Assembly: GCF_003471165.1 (NCBI RefSeq) | Contig: NZ_QRIL01000017.1 | Coordinates: forward strand, 26,001-90,000 | From: Ruminococcus sp. AM22-13 | Lineage (GTDB): Bacteria > Bacillota > Clostridia > Lachnospirales > Lachnospiraceae | Direction of reading: 5' to 3' | DNA length: 64,000 bases | Shown: one piece after another, positions 34,733 through 43,533 of the stretch | Numbering within the stretch: the stretch's first letter is position 1 | Layout: each line of letters opens with the position of its first letter | Made by a program: the position numbers and the translations under genes | Notes under the pieces: model-generated | Told to the model about the DNA's origin: nothing | What the model saw: the letters and a program-made list of their open reading frames with translations, nothing else | Databases searched by the model: none

Positions 34733-34867
34733 TTAGGCTGATAAATGCTTTCTTCCTTTTAATCTTCTGGCAGCTAATACTTTACGACCACCTTTTGTGC
34801 TCATGCGAGCTCTGAAGCCATGAACTTTCGCTCTAGATCTTTTTTTCGGCTGAAATGTCATTTTCAT
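34733..34867 (-). CDS. rpmH: 50S ribosomal protein L34
   Basis: A 44-residue, highly basic protein too short for most gene finders. It reads [20 protein letters not shown] at the start, then [20 protein letters not shown] and HLSA. This is the full universal L34 pattern. The ribosome site AAAGGAGGTG lies just upstream of the ATG at 34867. It is the first gene on the left side of the origin, divergent from dnaA. Confidence 0.98.
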   Translation of the reverse strand: MKMTFQPKKRSRAKVHGFRARMSTKGGRKVLAARRLKGRKHLSA

Positions 34868-35475
34868 AGGTAAAGCACCTCCTTTATCTATTATCCATGT
34901 TAAATTTTGTAACTTTTTAAGTATGGCAAATGCCGGAGTATTCGCTTCCTGCAGCCGCCAACTTTACTTATTAGAACATCATTTCAATTATATTCATAAA
35001 GGGTGGTTTCGTCAAGTATTATTTGCAACAAAGATTTCTCTTGTTTTTCTGTCATTGTGGATAGTTTAATTGGTTTACGTAATATTATCCACAATTTGTG
35101 GATAACTTGTGGATAACTTGTGGAATACCTGCGTATCTTTCCATTTTATCCCCCTTGTTTTTACACATCTCCCAAAAATTTTCTTTTATTTTTGCGCTTT
35201 TTGACAGTGTATAAAATTATACACATTTTTTTCCTATATTCAAGTGATCGTGTCGCATTATGGTAACCAAAATGGGCTTTTCCACTGTTATCCACACTAA
35301 TCCACATAAAAATTGGGGATAACTTTTTTTCCACATTTCCATCAAATATACATTGCGAAAACAGGCATTTTATTATAATATATATAAGGATATTTATGTC
35401 TTTTTTAAAGAATACGGACAATGTCTGTGGAAAACAGGCTATCGCAATGACTTATACATTAATATAGAAGCAATT
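34868..35475. other. oriC, left part: rpmH-dnaA intergenic region with DnaA boxes
   Basis: No credible gene lies in this 600-bp region. DnaA boxes (TTATCCACA or complement, up to one mismatch) are at 35056-35064, 35085-35093, 35097-35105, 35108-35116, 35288-35296, 35298-35306 and 35314-35322. The cluster at 35085-35116 is tight, with two same-direction boxes 11 bp apart. AT-rich stretches lie at 34990-35050 and 35330-35400. It would also hold the divergent rpmH and dnaA promoters. In Firmicutes such clusters upstream of dnaA form one half of a bipartite origin. Confidence 0.88.
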
Positions 35476-35502
35476 GTTACTGTTCACTACATGTTCAGTA
35501 AT
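35476..35502. repeat. 27-bp palindromic repeat copy in the dnaA leader
   Basis: Starts GTTACTGTTCACTAC and ends TTCAGTAAT, one base off the usual terminal C. It ends 27 bp before the dnaA start and would fold in the dnaA 5' UTR close to its ribosome site. Confidence 0.7.
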
Positions 35503-35529
35503 AAGTAATACGAACCGGGAGAACCAAAA

Positions 35530-36885
35530 ATGAACAAAGTTGTGGAAAAATGGGATGAAATCCTACAAATCGTCAAAACAGAGCATGATCTGTCTGACGT
35601 TTCTTTTAATACATGGCTAAAACCACTCACTGTTTTTGAAGTAGTCGACAACGTCGTTACTATTATCGTTCCATCTGAGCAGGTCGGTCTCAATTATATA
35701 AGTAAAAAGTACAAACTTCCTCTCCAGGTAACAATCAGTGAAGTTACCGGAATGGAAAACTGTGATATTAATTTTATATTACCGGAAGATGTTCCGAAAA
35801 GAGAGACAGTTTCTCCCAAAGCGCAGTCGCAGGACGCCCGCTGCGAAGAAGCTCATCTGAATCCGAAATACACTTTTGACACATTTGTAGTCGGAAGCAA
35901 CAATAAATTCGCCCAGGCAGCAGCCCTTGCAGTTGCTGAATCTCCGGGAGATACCTACAATCCGCTGTTTATCTACGGTGGCGCAGGTCTGGGAAAGACT
36001 CACCTTATGCATTCTATTGCGCATTTTATCATTGATCACGATGAAAACAGTAAAGTACTTTATGTTACCAGCGAGGAATTTACTAACGAACTGATCGAGA
36101 CAATCCGAAACGGAAATAACTCAGCAATGACTAAATTCCGCGAAAAATACAGAAATATTGATGTTCTTCTCGTCGATGATATTCAGTTTATTATAGGAAA
36201 GGAATCTACACAGGAAGAATTTTTCCATACTTTCAACAGTCTGCACAGCGCAAAAAAACAGATCATTATTTCATCAGATAAACCACCGAAAGATATGGAA
36301 ATTCTGGAAGAACGTTTCCGTTCACGATTTGAATGGGGTCTGATCGCAGATATCACACTGCCGGATTACGAAACCCGAATGGCAATTCTTCATAAAAAAG
36401 AAGAAATGGATGGCTATGATATTAATGAAGAAGTAATCAAATACATCGCAAACAATATCAAATCCAATATTCGTGAGCTGGAAGGTGCGATCAACAAGGT
36501 TATGGCTTTCGCCAAACTTGAAAAGAAAGAAGTAACACTTGAACTTGCTGAACAAGCGCTTAAAGATATCATTTCACCTGACGAAAAGAAAGTGATCACA
36601 CCGGAATACATTATTTCCATGGTTGCAGAACACTTTGATGTTACAGTTGAAGACCTCTCAGGAAATAAACGTAACTCCAAAATTGTAACCCCTCGTCAGA
36701 TCGCAATGTATTTATGCAGGGAAATTATTTCCACACCATTGAAATCTATCGGAAAATCTCTTGGTAATCGTGACCATACTACCATTATGCATGGAATCGA
36801 CAAGATTGAAAAAGAGATTTCCAACGACGAAAATTTAAAAAATACCATCGAAACCTTAAAGAAAAAGATTAATCCACAGGGATGA
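35530..36885 (+). CDS. dnaA: Chromosomal replication initiator protein DnaA
   Basis: A 451-residue AAA+ initiator. Domain I covers about residues 1-85 and a short linker follows. The AAA+ core has Walker A GGAGLGKTHLMHSI (about 151-164), Walker B VLLVDDIQFIIGK (about 213-225) and the sensor/arginine-finger EERFRSRFEWGL (about 259-270). Domain IV ends with the DnaA signature LGNRDHTTIMHGIDKI. It opens the origin and starts replication. DnaA-box clusters lie on both sides of the gene. Confidence 0.98.
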   Translation: MNKVVEKWDEILQIVKTEHDLSDVSFNTWLKPLTVFEVVDNVVTIIVPSEQVGLNYISKKYKLPLQVTISEVTGMENCDINFILPEDVPKRETVSPKAQSQDARCEEAHLNPKYTFDTFVVGSNNKFAQAAALAVAESPGDTYNPLFIYGGAGLGKTHLMHSIAHFIIDHDENSKVLYVTSEEFTNELIETIRNGNNSAMTKFREKYRNIDVLLVDDIQFIIGKESTQEEFFHTFNSLHSAKKQIIISSDKPPKDMEILEERFRSRFEWGLIADITLPDYETRMAILHKKEEMDGYDINEEVIKYIANNIKSNIRELEGAINKVMAFAKLEKKEVTLELAEQALKDIISPDEKKVITPEYIISMVAEHFDVTVEDLSGNKRNSKIVTPRQIAMYLCREIISTPLKSIGKSLGNRDHTTIMHGIDKIEKEISNDENLKNTIETLKKKINPQG

Positions 36886-37163
36886 GGATAACTGACTGTA
36901 TAAACTGTGTATAAGATGTTGATTATATGTGGATAAATGTGTATAACTTTCTGCCCCTTTTTTGGCAAATCAGTTATACACAAGTTATTCACATGCTTTA
37001 AGTGCCTCTATACACGAAGTTATCCATATTCGAAACCCTTGAAAAATCAACATAAAATTGAGTTTTTCACATATTCACATCCCCTACGGCGGCGACGACG
37101 GATTCCTTTTATATATTTATCTATAAAAAACACATTTCACCCAGAAAGGAAGTTATACACATT
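36886..37163. other. oriC, right part: dnaA-dnaN intergenic region with DnaA boxes
   Basis: DnaA-type boxes are at 36906-36914 (TGTGTATAA), 36928-36936 (TGTGGATAA), 36938-36946, 36974-36982 (TTATACACA), 36985-36993 (TTATTCACA), 37008-37016 (weak) and 37020-37028. They run from right after the dnaA stop and are followed by an AT-rich segment (37030-37080) suited to unwinding. A CGGCGGCGACG block at 37087 interrupts it. In Bacillus subtilis the unwinding element lies in this same dnaA-dnaN gap. Confidence 0.88.
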
Positions 37164-38279
37164 ATGAAAATCATTTGCCAGAAAAGTAACTTGCTCAAAA
37201 GTGTCAGTATCTCACTCAAAGCAGTTCCTTCCAAAACAACAATGCCAATCCTTGAATGTATTTTAATAGATGCAACAACAAACCAGATTAAATTTACTAC
37301 CAATGATATGGAACTTGGGATTGAAACAATCGTTGATGGAACGATTGAAGAAAAAGGATTAATTGCACTTGATGCAAAAATCTTTTATGAAATCATTCGT
37401 CGACTGCCAGAAAATCAGGTTACTATAAAAACAGACGATAAACTTACTGCCACCATTACCTGTGAAAAAGCTAAATTTACAATTCCTGGTAAATCCGGAG
37501 AAGATTTTGCATATCTCCCAATTATCGAAAGGGAAGAGAGTCTTACTATCTCACAATTCACTCTTAAAGAGATGATCAGACAGACAATTTTCTCAATTGC
37601 GTCTAATGAGACTAACAAATTAATGACCGGAGAACTTTTTGAGATTAAGGATAATTATCTGAAAATCGTATCTCTGGATGGACATCGTATTGCCATCAGA
37701 CGTATGGAACTGAAGAAAGATTATGCAGACCGCAAAGTTGTGGTACCTGGTAAAACCCTTAATGAGATCAGTAAGATCCTGTCAGGTGAAATTGATGATA
37801 TTGTAAATATTTATTTTTCAAAGAATCATATTTTATTTGAATTCGACCAGACAATTGTTATTTCCAGGCTGATTGACGGAGAATATTTCCGCATTGATCA
37901 GATGCTTTCCAGCGATTATGAAACAAAGATCGTAATCAACAAAAAAGAATTTCTGGATTGTATTGACCGAGCTACATTGCTGGTAAGAGAGGGAGAAAAG
38001 AAACCGATCATCATAGAAATTACTGATAATTCGATGGAATTACGCATTGATTCAGCAATGGGTTCCATGAATGAAAGCATTGATATCAACAAAGAGGGAA
38101 AGGATATTTTGATTGGGTTTAATCCTCGTTTCCTGATTGACGCTCTGAAAGTAATTGATGATGAAACAATCAGTATCTACCTCGTAAATCCAAAAGCACC
38201 ATGCTTTATCAGAGATGATGAGGAAAATTACACATATTTGATTCTGCCTGTAAATATCAATCAGAATCAGGCAAGATAG
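37164..38279 (+). CDS. dnaN: DNA polymerase III beta subunit (sliding clamp)
   Basis: A 371-residue three-domain clamp that tethers the polymerase to DNA. The N-terminus MKIICQKSNLLKSVSISLKA, the LPIIEREESLTI region and the C-terminal cleft ending YLILPVNINQNQAR are typical; the final residues are less canonical than the usual P-x-R. The gene follows the right origin region and is followed by rlbA and recF in the standard order. Confidence 0.97.
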   Translation: MKIICQKSNLLKSVSISLKAVPSKTTMPILECILIDATTNQIKFTTNDMELGIETIVDGTIEEKGLIALDAKIFYEIIRRLPENQVTIKTDDKLTATITCEKAKFTIPGKSGEDFAYLPIIEREESLTISQFTLKEMIRQTIFSIASNETNKLMTGELFEIKDNYLKIVSLDGHRIAIRRMELKKDYADRKVVVPGKTLNEISKILSGEIDDIVNIYFSKNHILFEFDQTIVISRLIDGEYFRIDQMLSSDYETKIVINKKEFLDCIDRATLLVREGEKKPIIIEITDNSMELRIDSAMGSMNESIDINKEGKDILIGFNPRFLIDALKVIDDETISIYLVNPKAPCFIRDDEENYTYLILPVNINQNQAR

Positions 38280-38286
38280 GGAGTAA

Positions 38287-38502
38287 ATGAAAATGGAAGA
38301 AATTAAAATCAGAGATGAATTTATAAAACTGGGGCAGTTACTGAAACTTGCAGATATGGTTCAGGACGGGGTTGAAGCGAAATATGTGATCACCGACGGA
38401 CTGGTTAAAGTTAATGGAGAAGTGGACGAACGTCGCGGACGAAAAGTTTATGAAGGCGATGTTGTTTCTTACGATGGAAAAGAAATCAAAGTGATCAGGT
38501 GA
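38287..38502 (+). CDS. rlbA: S4-domain RNA-binding protein RlbA/YaaA
   Basis: About 70 residues forming one S4 RNA-binding fold: IRDEFIKLGQLLKLADMVQD, then GLVKVNGEVDERRGRKVYEG and DVVSYDGKEIKVI. The ATG at 38293 may be the true start, as it is better spaced from GGGAG. It is the conserved small gene between dnaN and recF in Firmicutes, thought to act in ribosome assembly. It lies 7 bp after dnaN and ends 4 bp before recF. Confidence 0.93.
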   Translation: MKMEEIKIRDEFIKLGQLLKLADMVQDGVEAKYVITDGLVKVNGEVDERRGRKVYEGDVVSYDGKEIKVIR

Positions 38503-38506
38503 GTAA

Positions 38507-39595
38507 ATGTATATTGAATCCGTTCAGTTAAAAAATTTCAGAAATTATGATTCTCTGGAACTTGATCTGGCACAGGGGACGAATATATTTTACGGAAATA
38601 ATGCCCAGGGAAAGACAAATATCCTGGAAGCTCTTTATTTATGTGGAACGACTAAATCGCACAAGGGAAGCAAAGATAAAGATATGATCCGGTTTGGAGA
38701 GGATGAATCTCATATCCGTATGATGGTGAAAAGAGATGAACTTTCTTACAAAATTGACATGCACCTCAGAAAGAATAAGGCGAAAGGTGTAGCTATTAAC
38801 GGGCTGCCGATCAGAAAAGCCGGTGAGTTGTTTGGCGTGGTCAATCTTGTGTTCTTTTCTCCCGAGGATCTGAATATCATAAAAAATGGTCCCGGAGAAA
38901 GAAGAAGATTTATTGATCTTGAATTATGTCAGCTGGACAAAATATACCTTACGGATCTGGCTTCATACAATCACATTGTAAATCAGAGAAATAAATTGCT
39001 GAAAGATATTTATATTCAGCCTTCGCTAAAAGATACTCTTGATATCTGGGATATGCAGATGGCAGAGTATGGGCGTAGACTTATTAATAAGCGAAGTGAT
39101 TTTATTGCGGAATTAAATGAGACTGTAAGAAAAATACATCATAATCTTACGGGTGGTCTGGAAGAACTGGAAGTTATTTATGAGCCAAGCTGTACCTCAG
39201 AAGAACTGGAAAAAAGTGTACAGTTAAATAGGGAAAAAGATATGCGGATGAAGCTGACATCTGTCGGTCCGCACAGAGACGATCTGTGTGTGATGGCAAA
39301 TGGAATCGATATTCGAAGATACGGTTCACAGGGCCAGCAGAGAACCGCGGCACTTTCACTTAAATTATCGGAAATTTATATGGTGAAAAGAAAAATAAAG
39401 GATACGCCGATTCTGCTTCTGGATGATGTTCTGTCTGAACTGGACCGCAGCAGACAGAACTATCTTCTGGACAGTATCAGTGATATTCAGACGTTGATCA
39501 CATGTACAGGTCTTGATGATTTTATCAGTCATCAGTTTCAGATAAATAAGGTATTTCAGGTAGTGCAGGGAAATGTATTGCAACCTGAACAATGA
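38507..39595 (+). CDS. recF: DNA replication and repair protein RecF
   Basis: A 362-residue SMC-like ATPase. Walker A is FYGNNAQGKTNILEALYL (about residues 29-46), the signature region is RYGSQGQQRTAALSLKL (about 268-284) and Walker B is PILLLDDVLSELD (about 302-314). It loads RecA at gaps with RecO and RecR. It follows rlbA immediately. Unlike in many bacteria, gyrB does not follow. Confidence 0.97.
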   Translation: MYIESVQLKNFRNYDSLELDLAQGTNIFYGNNAQGKTNILEALYLCGTTKSHKGSKDKDMIRFGEDESHIRMMVKRDELSYKIDMHLRKNKAKGVAINGLPIRKAGELFGVVNLVFFSPEDLNIIKNGPGERRRFIDLELCQLDKIYLTDLASYNHIVNQRNKLLKDIYIQPSLKDTLDIWDMQMAEYGRRLINKRSDFIAELNETVRKIHHNLTGGLEELEVIYEPSCTSEELEKSVQLNREKDMRMKLTSVGPHRDDLCVMANGIDIRRYGSQGQQRTAALSLKLSEIYMVKRKIKDTPILLLDDVLSELDRSRQNYLLDSISDIQTLITCTGLDDFISHQFQINKVFQVVQGNVLQPEQ

Positions 39596-39609
39596 CGGTT
39601 AACAATCTT

Positions 39610-39638
39610 TTGACAAGGGTATAGGCTTATGATACACT
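39610..39638 (+). promoter_or_regulatory. Sigma-A promoter of the TPR/AAA gene
   Basis: A perfect TTGACA (39610-39615), a 17-base spacer and TACACT (39633-39638) lie right after the recF stop. Transcription would begin near 39645, only about 24 bases before the chosen start codon, so this gene has its own promoter. Confidence 0.75.
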
Positions 39639-39668
39639 GAACGTAATTATGGAAAGTTGGTGAATGCA

Positions 39669-42182
39669 TTGGACAAAGAAGAATTTCGGATAAAGCTGGA
39701 AGAGATTAATAAGCTGGTTCAGGACAAAGATTATAAAGGCGCCATGAACATTGTAGACAGCATAGACTGGAGACGTGTCAAGAACGTCCGTACTTTATGC
39801 GTTGTCGGTGAGATTTATGCCGCAAATGGAAGATATGAAGATAGTAAGGAGATTTTTCTTCTTGCATATCATAAAGCATCTATTGGAAAAAATATTCTTT
39901 ATCGCTTAATTGAGATTTCACTTAGAATGGATGACATTAATGAAGCGGAAGAATTTTTTGAAGAATATAAACAGGTAGCATCTAATGATAGTACACAGTA
40001 TATTCTTCAGTATAAAATTGCGAGAGCGAAGAACTCTTCCTTGAATGAGCAGATCAGAATTCTGGAAGAATATAAAGAGCAGGAATTTACTGAGAAATGG
40101 TCATATGAACTGGCTGCATTATATTATAAAGCCGGAGAAAAGCAGAAGAGTCTGGATTTATGTAATGAGATTATTCTGTGGTTCAGCGAAGGCAAATATG
40201 TCATGAAAGCTTATGATCTTAAAATGAGAATGGGTGAGCTGACAGGTGCAGAGAAAGCTAAGTTTGAGAAACAGTTTGTTCCGAAACTTCTTACGCCAGA
40301 GCAGGCGAAGGAACTGAAAAAGGCAGAAAAAGAAGCAGAGTCAGAGAAAGATGCTTCAGAAGAGGAAGAACAGAAAGTAGCTTCAGACAGTGAAGTGGCA
40401 GATGTAAGTGAGGATACTGAAGAGAAAGAATCGGAAACACCTGAAGAATCAGAGCCAGAGATTCGTGTCAATATGGAGGGTATCCAGGAGCAAATTTCCA
40501 AAGGTATCAGAGATATTTTTGGTGGTAAGACTCAGGAAGAAAAAGAAGAGTTTACAGAAGAATCTGATGATATGATCAATGAAGCCGGAATTACAAAGGA
40601 GAATGAGATTCCGGAAGAGATCATAAAGAGTGATGCATCACAGGAAGAACCGGAAAATGTTCCGCAGCTGGAAGCAGAACCTGAGAAACCGGGGGAAGCT
40701 CCGGTAGCTGTTCCTGTCGAGAGTGTACAGGAAGAGAAAAAAGAGCCGGATTTTTCTGCAACAATTAAGATGCCGGAATTAAATATACCTGCTTCCATGA
40801 AGAATATGGAACTTAGTAAAGCTCCGAAAGTGGAAGATGTTGCTGAGACGAAGTTATCCATGGACTCTTTTAAAACATCAGGAACAGAATTTAATCTGGA
40901 AGATACGATTCTTGCTGCTGCCAGCGCTCAGGGAATTGAAATTCCGAAGGAAGAAAATCAGCCGGAAGTAAAAGAGCCGGAAAAAATTTCAGAAACAGAA
41001 CCTGAGGTAACGATAAAAACACAGAAGATTGCAGATGAATTAGAAGAACCGGATTTTCTCAGTGGAAATCTGGAAGATACAGACACTGAGGATGTTAAAG
41101 CAGAGCCGGCAGAGGCTATAATAGATGAGGAAAAAACAGAAGAACTTGTAGCTGTTCCAAAAGAGTTTATTGAAGATGACGAAGATGAGGTTACGGAAGA
41201 GGACCTCAGAAGAGCAGAAGAGGAATTTCTGTATGGACCGGCAGGTAATTCGGATGTCAATCTGGAAGATATAGATGATACAGAACCGGAACAGTTAGTT
41301 GATGTGGCGAAAGAGGAAGAAGAACAGCCAGAACCTCTGACTGAAGAAGAGGAACTGGAACGTTTTATAGAATCTATTCAGCCGAAAGATGAAACCGATC
41401 CTAGAGACATTGTACCAAGAGAAAAAGAACTGACGGATGATGAGAAACAGTTATTTACATATTTTGTAAAGATTCCGGGAATGAAAGAACAGTTGGTTGA
41501 TACGTTATGTGATGTTCAGATGGCGGCAGCAGATAAGACTTCCAAAACTGGAAATATTATTGTTATGGGTGGCAAGGAATGTGGAAAGACGAGACTGATC
41601 TCCGGGTTGGTTCCGGCAATCTGTAAAGAGTTAAATCTGGAAGCATCCAAAGTAGCTTACGTTTTCGCAGACCAGATCAATGGAAAAAATATTTATAAGA
41701 TTTTCTCCAAGCTGTCCGGTGGTTTCCTTGTAATAGAGAATGCAAATCAGCTTACACAGGAAACTGTTGAGATGCTTGATAAAGCTATGGAAGTAAATAC
41801 GGATGGTCTGACTATAATTGTTGAGGATGAAAAGATTGGCATGCGTAAACTGATTGCAAAATATCCGAAATTTGCAAAGAAATTTACATCTATGATCAAT
41901 ATTCCGGTATTTACCAATGATGAGCTCGTTAATTTTGCAAGGGTTTATACAAAGGAAAATGGTTATACCATTGACCAGATGGGAATGCTTGCACTGTACA
42001 ATCTGATTGGAATCAATCAGAAAGAGGATTCGCCGATGAATATTGGCGCGGTGAAAGAACTTATAGATTCTGCGATTGCGAAATCTCAGGGAGGAATCCG
42101 TAAATTTAAACGAAATGTATCCAAGAAACGTATAGACAGAGACGGTTATATCGTTCTGTATGAAAAAGATTTCAGTAAATAA
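39669..42182 (+). CDS. TPR / acidic linker / degenerate AAA+ protein, function unknown
   Basis: About 837 residues with a non-ATG start. TTG at 39669 is chosen for spacing and for MDKEEFRIKLEEI; TTG 39657 and GTG 39660 are alternatives. Residues 1-205 are helical repeats of TPR type (VVGEIYAANGRYEDSKEIF and YELAALYYKAGEKQKSLDL). Residues about 215-590 are a strongly acidic, low-complexity linker. Residues about 600-837 form an AAA+-like domain with P-loop MGGKECGKTRL. The Walker B position reads FLVIENANQL, and the arginine-finger place has KKF. I know no characterised homologue. Position between recF and rsmA suggests a conserved origin-proximal gene of this family. Confidence 0.75.
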   Translation: MDKEEFRIKLEEINKLVQDKDYKGAMNIVDSIDWRRVKNVRTLCVVGEIYAANGRYEDSKEIFLLAYHKASIGKNILYRLIEISLRMDDINEAEEFFEEYKQVASNDSTQYILQYKIARAKNSSLNEQIRILEEYKEQEFTEKWSYELAALYYKAGEKQKSLDLCNEIILWFSEGKYVMKAYDLKMRMGELTGAEKAKFEKQFVPKLLTPEQAKELKKAEKEAESEKDASEEEEQKVASDSEVADVSEDTEEKESETPEESEPEIRVNMEGIQEQISKGIRDIFGGKTQEEKEEFTEESDDMINEAGITKENEIPEEIIKSDASQEEPENVPQLEAEPEKPGEAPVAVPVESVQEEKKEPDFSATIKMPELNIPASMKNMELSKAPKVEDVAETKLSMDSFKTSGTEFNLEDTILAAASAQGIEIPKEENQPEVKEPEKISETEPEVTIKTQKIADELEEPDFLSGNLEDTDTEDVKAEPAEAIIDEEKTEELVAVPKEFIEDDEDEVTEEDLRRAEEEFLYGPAGNSDVNLEDIDDTEPEQLVDVAKEEEEQPEPLTEEEELERFIESIQPKDETDPRDIVPREKELTDDEKQLFTYFVKIPGMKEQLVDTLCDVQMAAADKTSKTGNIIVMGGKECGKTRLISGLVPAICKELNLEASKVAYVFADQINGKNIYKIFSKLSGGFLVIENANQLTQETVEMLDKAMEVNTDGLTIIVEDEKIGMRKLIAKYPKFAKKFTSMINIPVFTNDELVNFARVYTKENGYTIDQMGMLALYNLIGINQKEDSPMNIGAVKELIDSAIAKSQGGIRKFKRNVSKKRIDRDGYIVLYEKDFSK

Positions 42183-42205
42183 TGCAAGAAAAAGGAGTAA
42201 AGACT

Positions 42206-43075
42206 ATGCCCAGACCGTATCTAGGAGATCCAAAGTATACCATAGAAGTGCTTCAGAAGTATAATTTTGCATTCCAGAAAAGGTTTGGTCAGAACTTTCT
42301 GATCGATACTCATGTTCTGGATAAGATCATAGATTCAGCGCAGATTACAAAGGACGATTTCGTATTGGAAATTGGTCCGGGAATCGGAACAATGACGCAG
42401 TACCTGGCTGAAGCAGCCAGGGAAGTTGCGGCAGTCGAGATTGATACGACACTGATTCCGATTTTGAAGGACACATTAAAAGACTGGGATAATGTAACAG
42501 TGATCAATAATGATATCCTTAAGGTGGATATCCGGAAGCTTGCACTTGAGAAGAACCAGGGACGTCCGATCAAGGTGGTTGCGAATTTACCGTATTACAT
42601 TACTACCCCTATCATTATGGGATTATTTGAGAATCAGGTTCCGATTGATTCAATCACGATCATGGTACAGAAAGAGGTTGCGGACAGAATGCAGGTAGGA
42701 CCCGGAACGAAAGACTATGGAGCTCTTTCACTGGCAGTACAGTATTATGCGAAACCTCAGATCGTTGCAAATGTACCGCCGAATTGTTTCATGCCAAGAC
42801 CGAAGGTTGGAAGTGCTGTGATCAGACTGGAAAGATATGCGAAACCGCCGGTTGAGGTGAACGATGAGAAGCTGATGTTTCGAATTATCCGGGCATCCTT
42901 TAATCAGAGAAGAAAGACACTGGTGAATGGTCTGAAGAATTCACCGGAGATTCCTTTTTCAAAAGAGCAGATAGAGGAGGCTCTGGGAATGTGTGGACTT
43001 TCTTTGAATATCAGAGGAGAAGCATTGACACTTGAGCAGTTTGCACAGCTTGCAAATGCTTTCAGCAGTTTATAA
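42206..43075 (+). CDS. rsmA: 16S rRNA (adenine-1518/1519-N6) dimethyltransferase
   Basis: A 289-residue KsgA-type methyltransferase. The start at 42206 follows AAAGGAG; the frame opens 24 bases earlier at 42182. Motifs: KRFGQNFLIDTHVLDKI (about residues 24-40), SAM motif VLEIGPGIGTMTQYLA (about 54-69) and catalytic VVANLPYYITTPI (about 127-139). It dimethylates two adenines at the 3' end of 16S rRNA, a late check in 30S assembly; loss gives kasugamycin resistance in other species. It ends this transcript with a terminator just after. Confidence 0.96.
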   Translation: MPRPYLGDPKYTIEVLQKYNFAFQKRFGQNFLIDTHVLDKIIDSAQITKDDFVLEIGPGIGTMTQYLAEAAREVAAVEIDTTLIPILKDTLKDWDNVTVINNDILKVDIRKLALEKNQGRPIKVVANLPYYITTPIIMGLFENQVPIDSITIMVQKEVADRMQVGPGTKDYGALSLAVQYYAKPQIVANVPPNCFMPRPKVGSAVIRLERYAKPPVEVNDEKLMFRIIRASFNQRRKTLVNGLKNSPEIPFSKEQIEEALGMCGLSLNIRGEALTLEQFAQLANAFSSL

Positions 43076-43087
43076 AAATATGAATAT

Positions 43088-43120
43088 AAAAAGCATCCGG
43101 TGGCTAGTCGGATGCTTTTT
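43088..43120 (+). terminator. Terminator after rsmA
   Basis: AAAAAGCATCCG and CGGATGCTTTTT form a perfect 12-bp stem with a 9-base loop, 12 bp after the rsmA stop. Confidence 0.92.
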
Positions 43121-43162
43121 ATATTACGTTCAAATTTATTTTTTAAAAGGAAGGAGAGTCAA

Positions 43163-43327
43163 TTGCCCTTTTCAGGCAATCAACATATGAAAAAGAAATT
43201 TTATAAAAATAATGTTGGCTTTATTATTTTTATGGTCTTAGTATATCTTGGAATTATGATAGAATCATGTTTAAGATGTGAAAAAATTTTGAACAAATGT
43301 CAAATGATTTATGAAGGTAGTATGTGA
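43163..43327 (+). CDS. Small single-pass membrane protein, hypothetical
   Basis: 54 codons from a TTG that follows a strong ribosome site (GGAAGGAG). An ATG 24 bases later is the alternative. The product has a basic KKKFYKNN segment, one hydrophobic helix (VGFIIFMVLVYLGIMI) and a short tail with two Cys (SCLRCEKI). I do not recognise a family. The good ribosome site and the membrane-protein pattern argue that it is real; nothing else does. Confidence 0.45.
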   Translation: MPFSGNQHMKKKFYKNNVGFIIFMVLVYLGIMIESCLRCEKILNKCQMIYEGSM

Positions 43328-43339
43328 AGTGATATTTAC

Positions 43340-43370
43340 TTTACAGAGGGAAAAGTAAGTGTGTTATAAT
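43340..43370 (+). promoter_or_regulatory. Predicted promoter of the secreted helical protein
   Basis: TTTACA (43340-43345), a 19-base spacer and a perfect TATAAT (43365-43370). A 155-base leader with strong self-complementarity follows (see 43410-43500). Confidence 0.6.
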
Positions 43371-43409
43371 GTGCCGGTAAAAAGGAAAAATAAGAAATAT
43401 CAGATAATA

Positions 43410-43500
43410 TGAACAGTTATCGGGGTGTTAATGATTTGGCTTTTTGACTTGTAACTGTGAAGGTACTGAACAGTTATAAAGGTTGAATGATTGATGCCCC
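43410..43500 (+). promoter_or_regulatory. Structured 5' leader with two competing pairings
   Basis: GGGGTGTT (43422-43429) can pair with GATGCCCC (43493-43500), enclosing the element. Inside, TAACTGT (43452-43458) can pair either with ACAGTTA at 43413 or with the identical ACAGTTA at 43470. The 11-mer TGAACAGTTAT occurs at both places. The arrangement could be a switch or a simple duplicated hairpin; it matches no riboswitch class I recognise. Confidence 0.4.
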
Positions 43501-43533
43501 AGGTTGTTATTGGTTATGGAGGTAATTTAGATT

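Noticed and set aside
35161..35421. 86-codon minus-strand open frame in the left origin region
   Set aside because: It runs through DnaA boxes and AT-rich DNA, has no ribosome site and no recognisable family; most likely chance.
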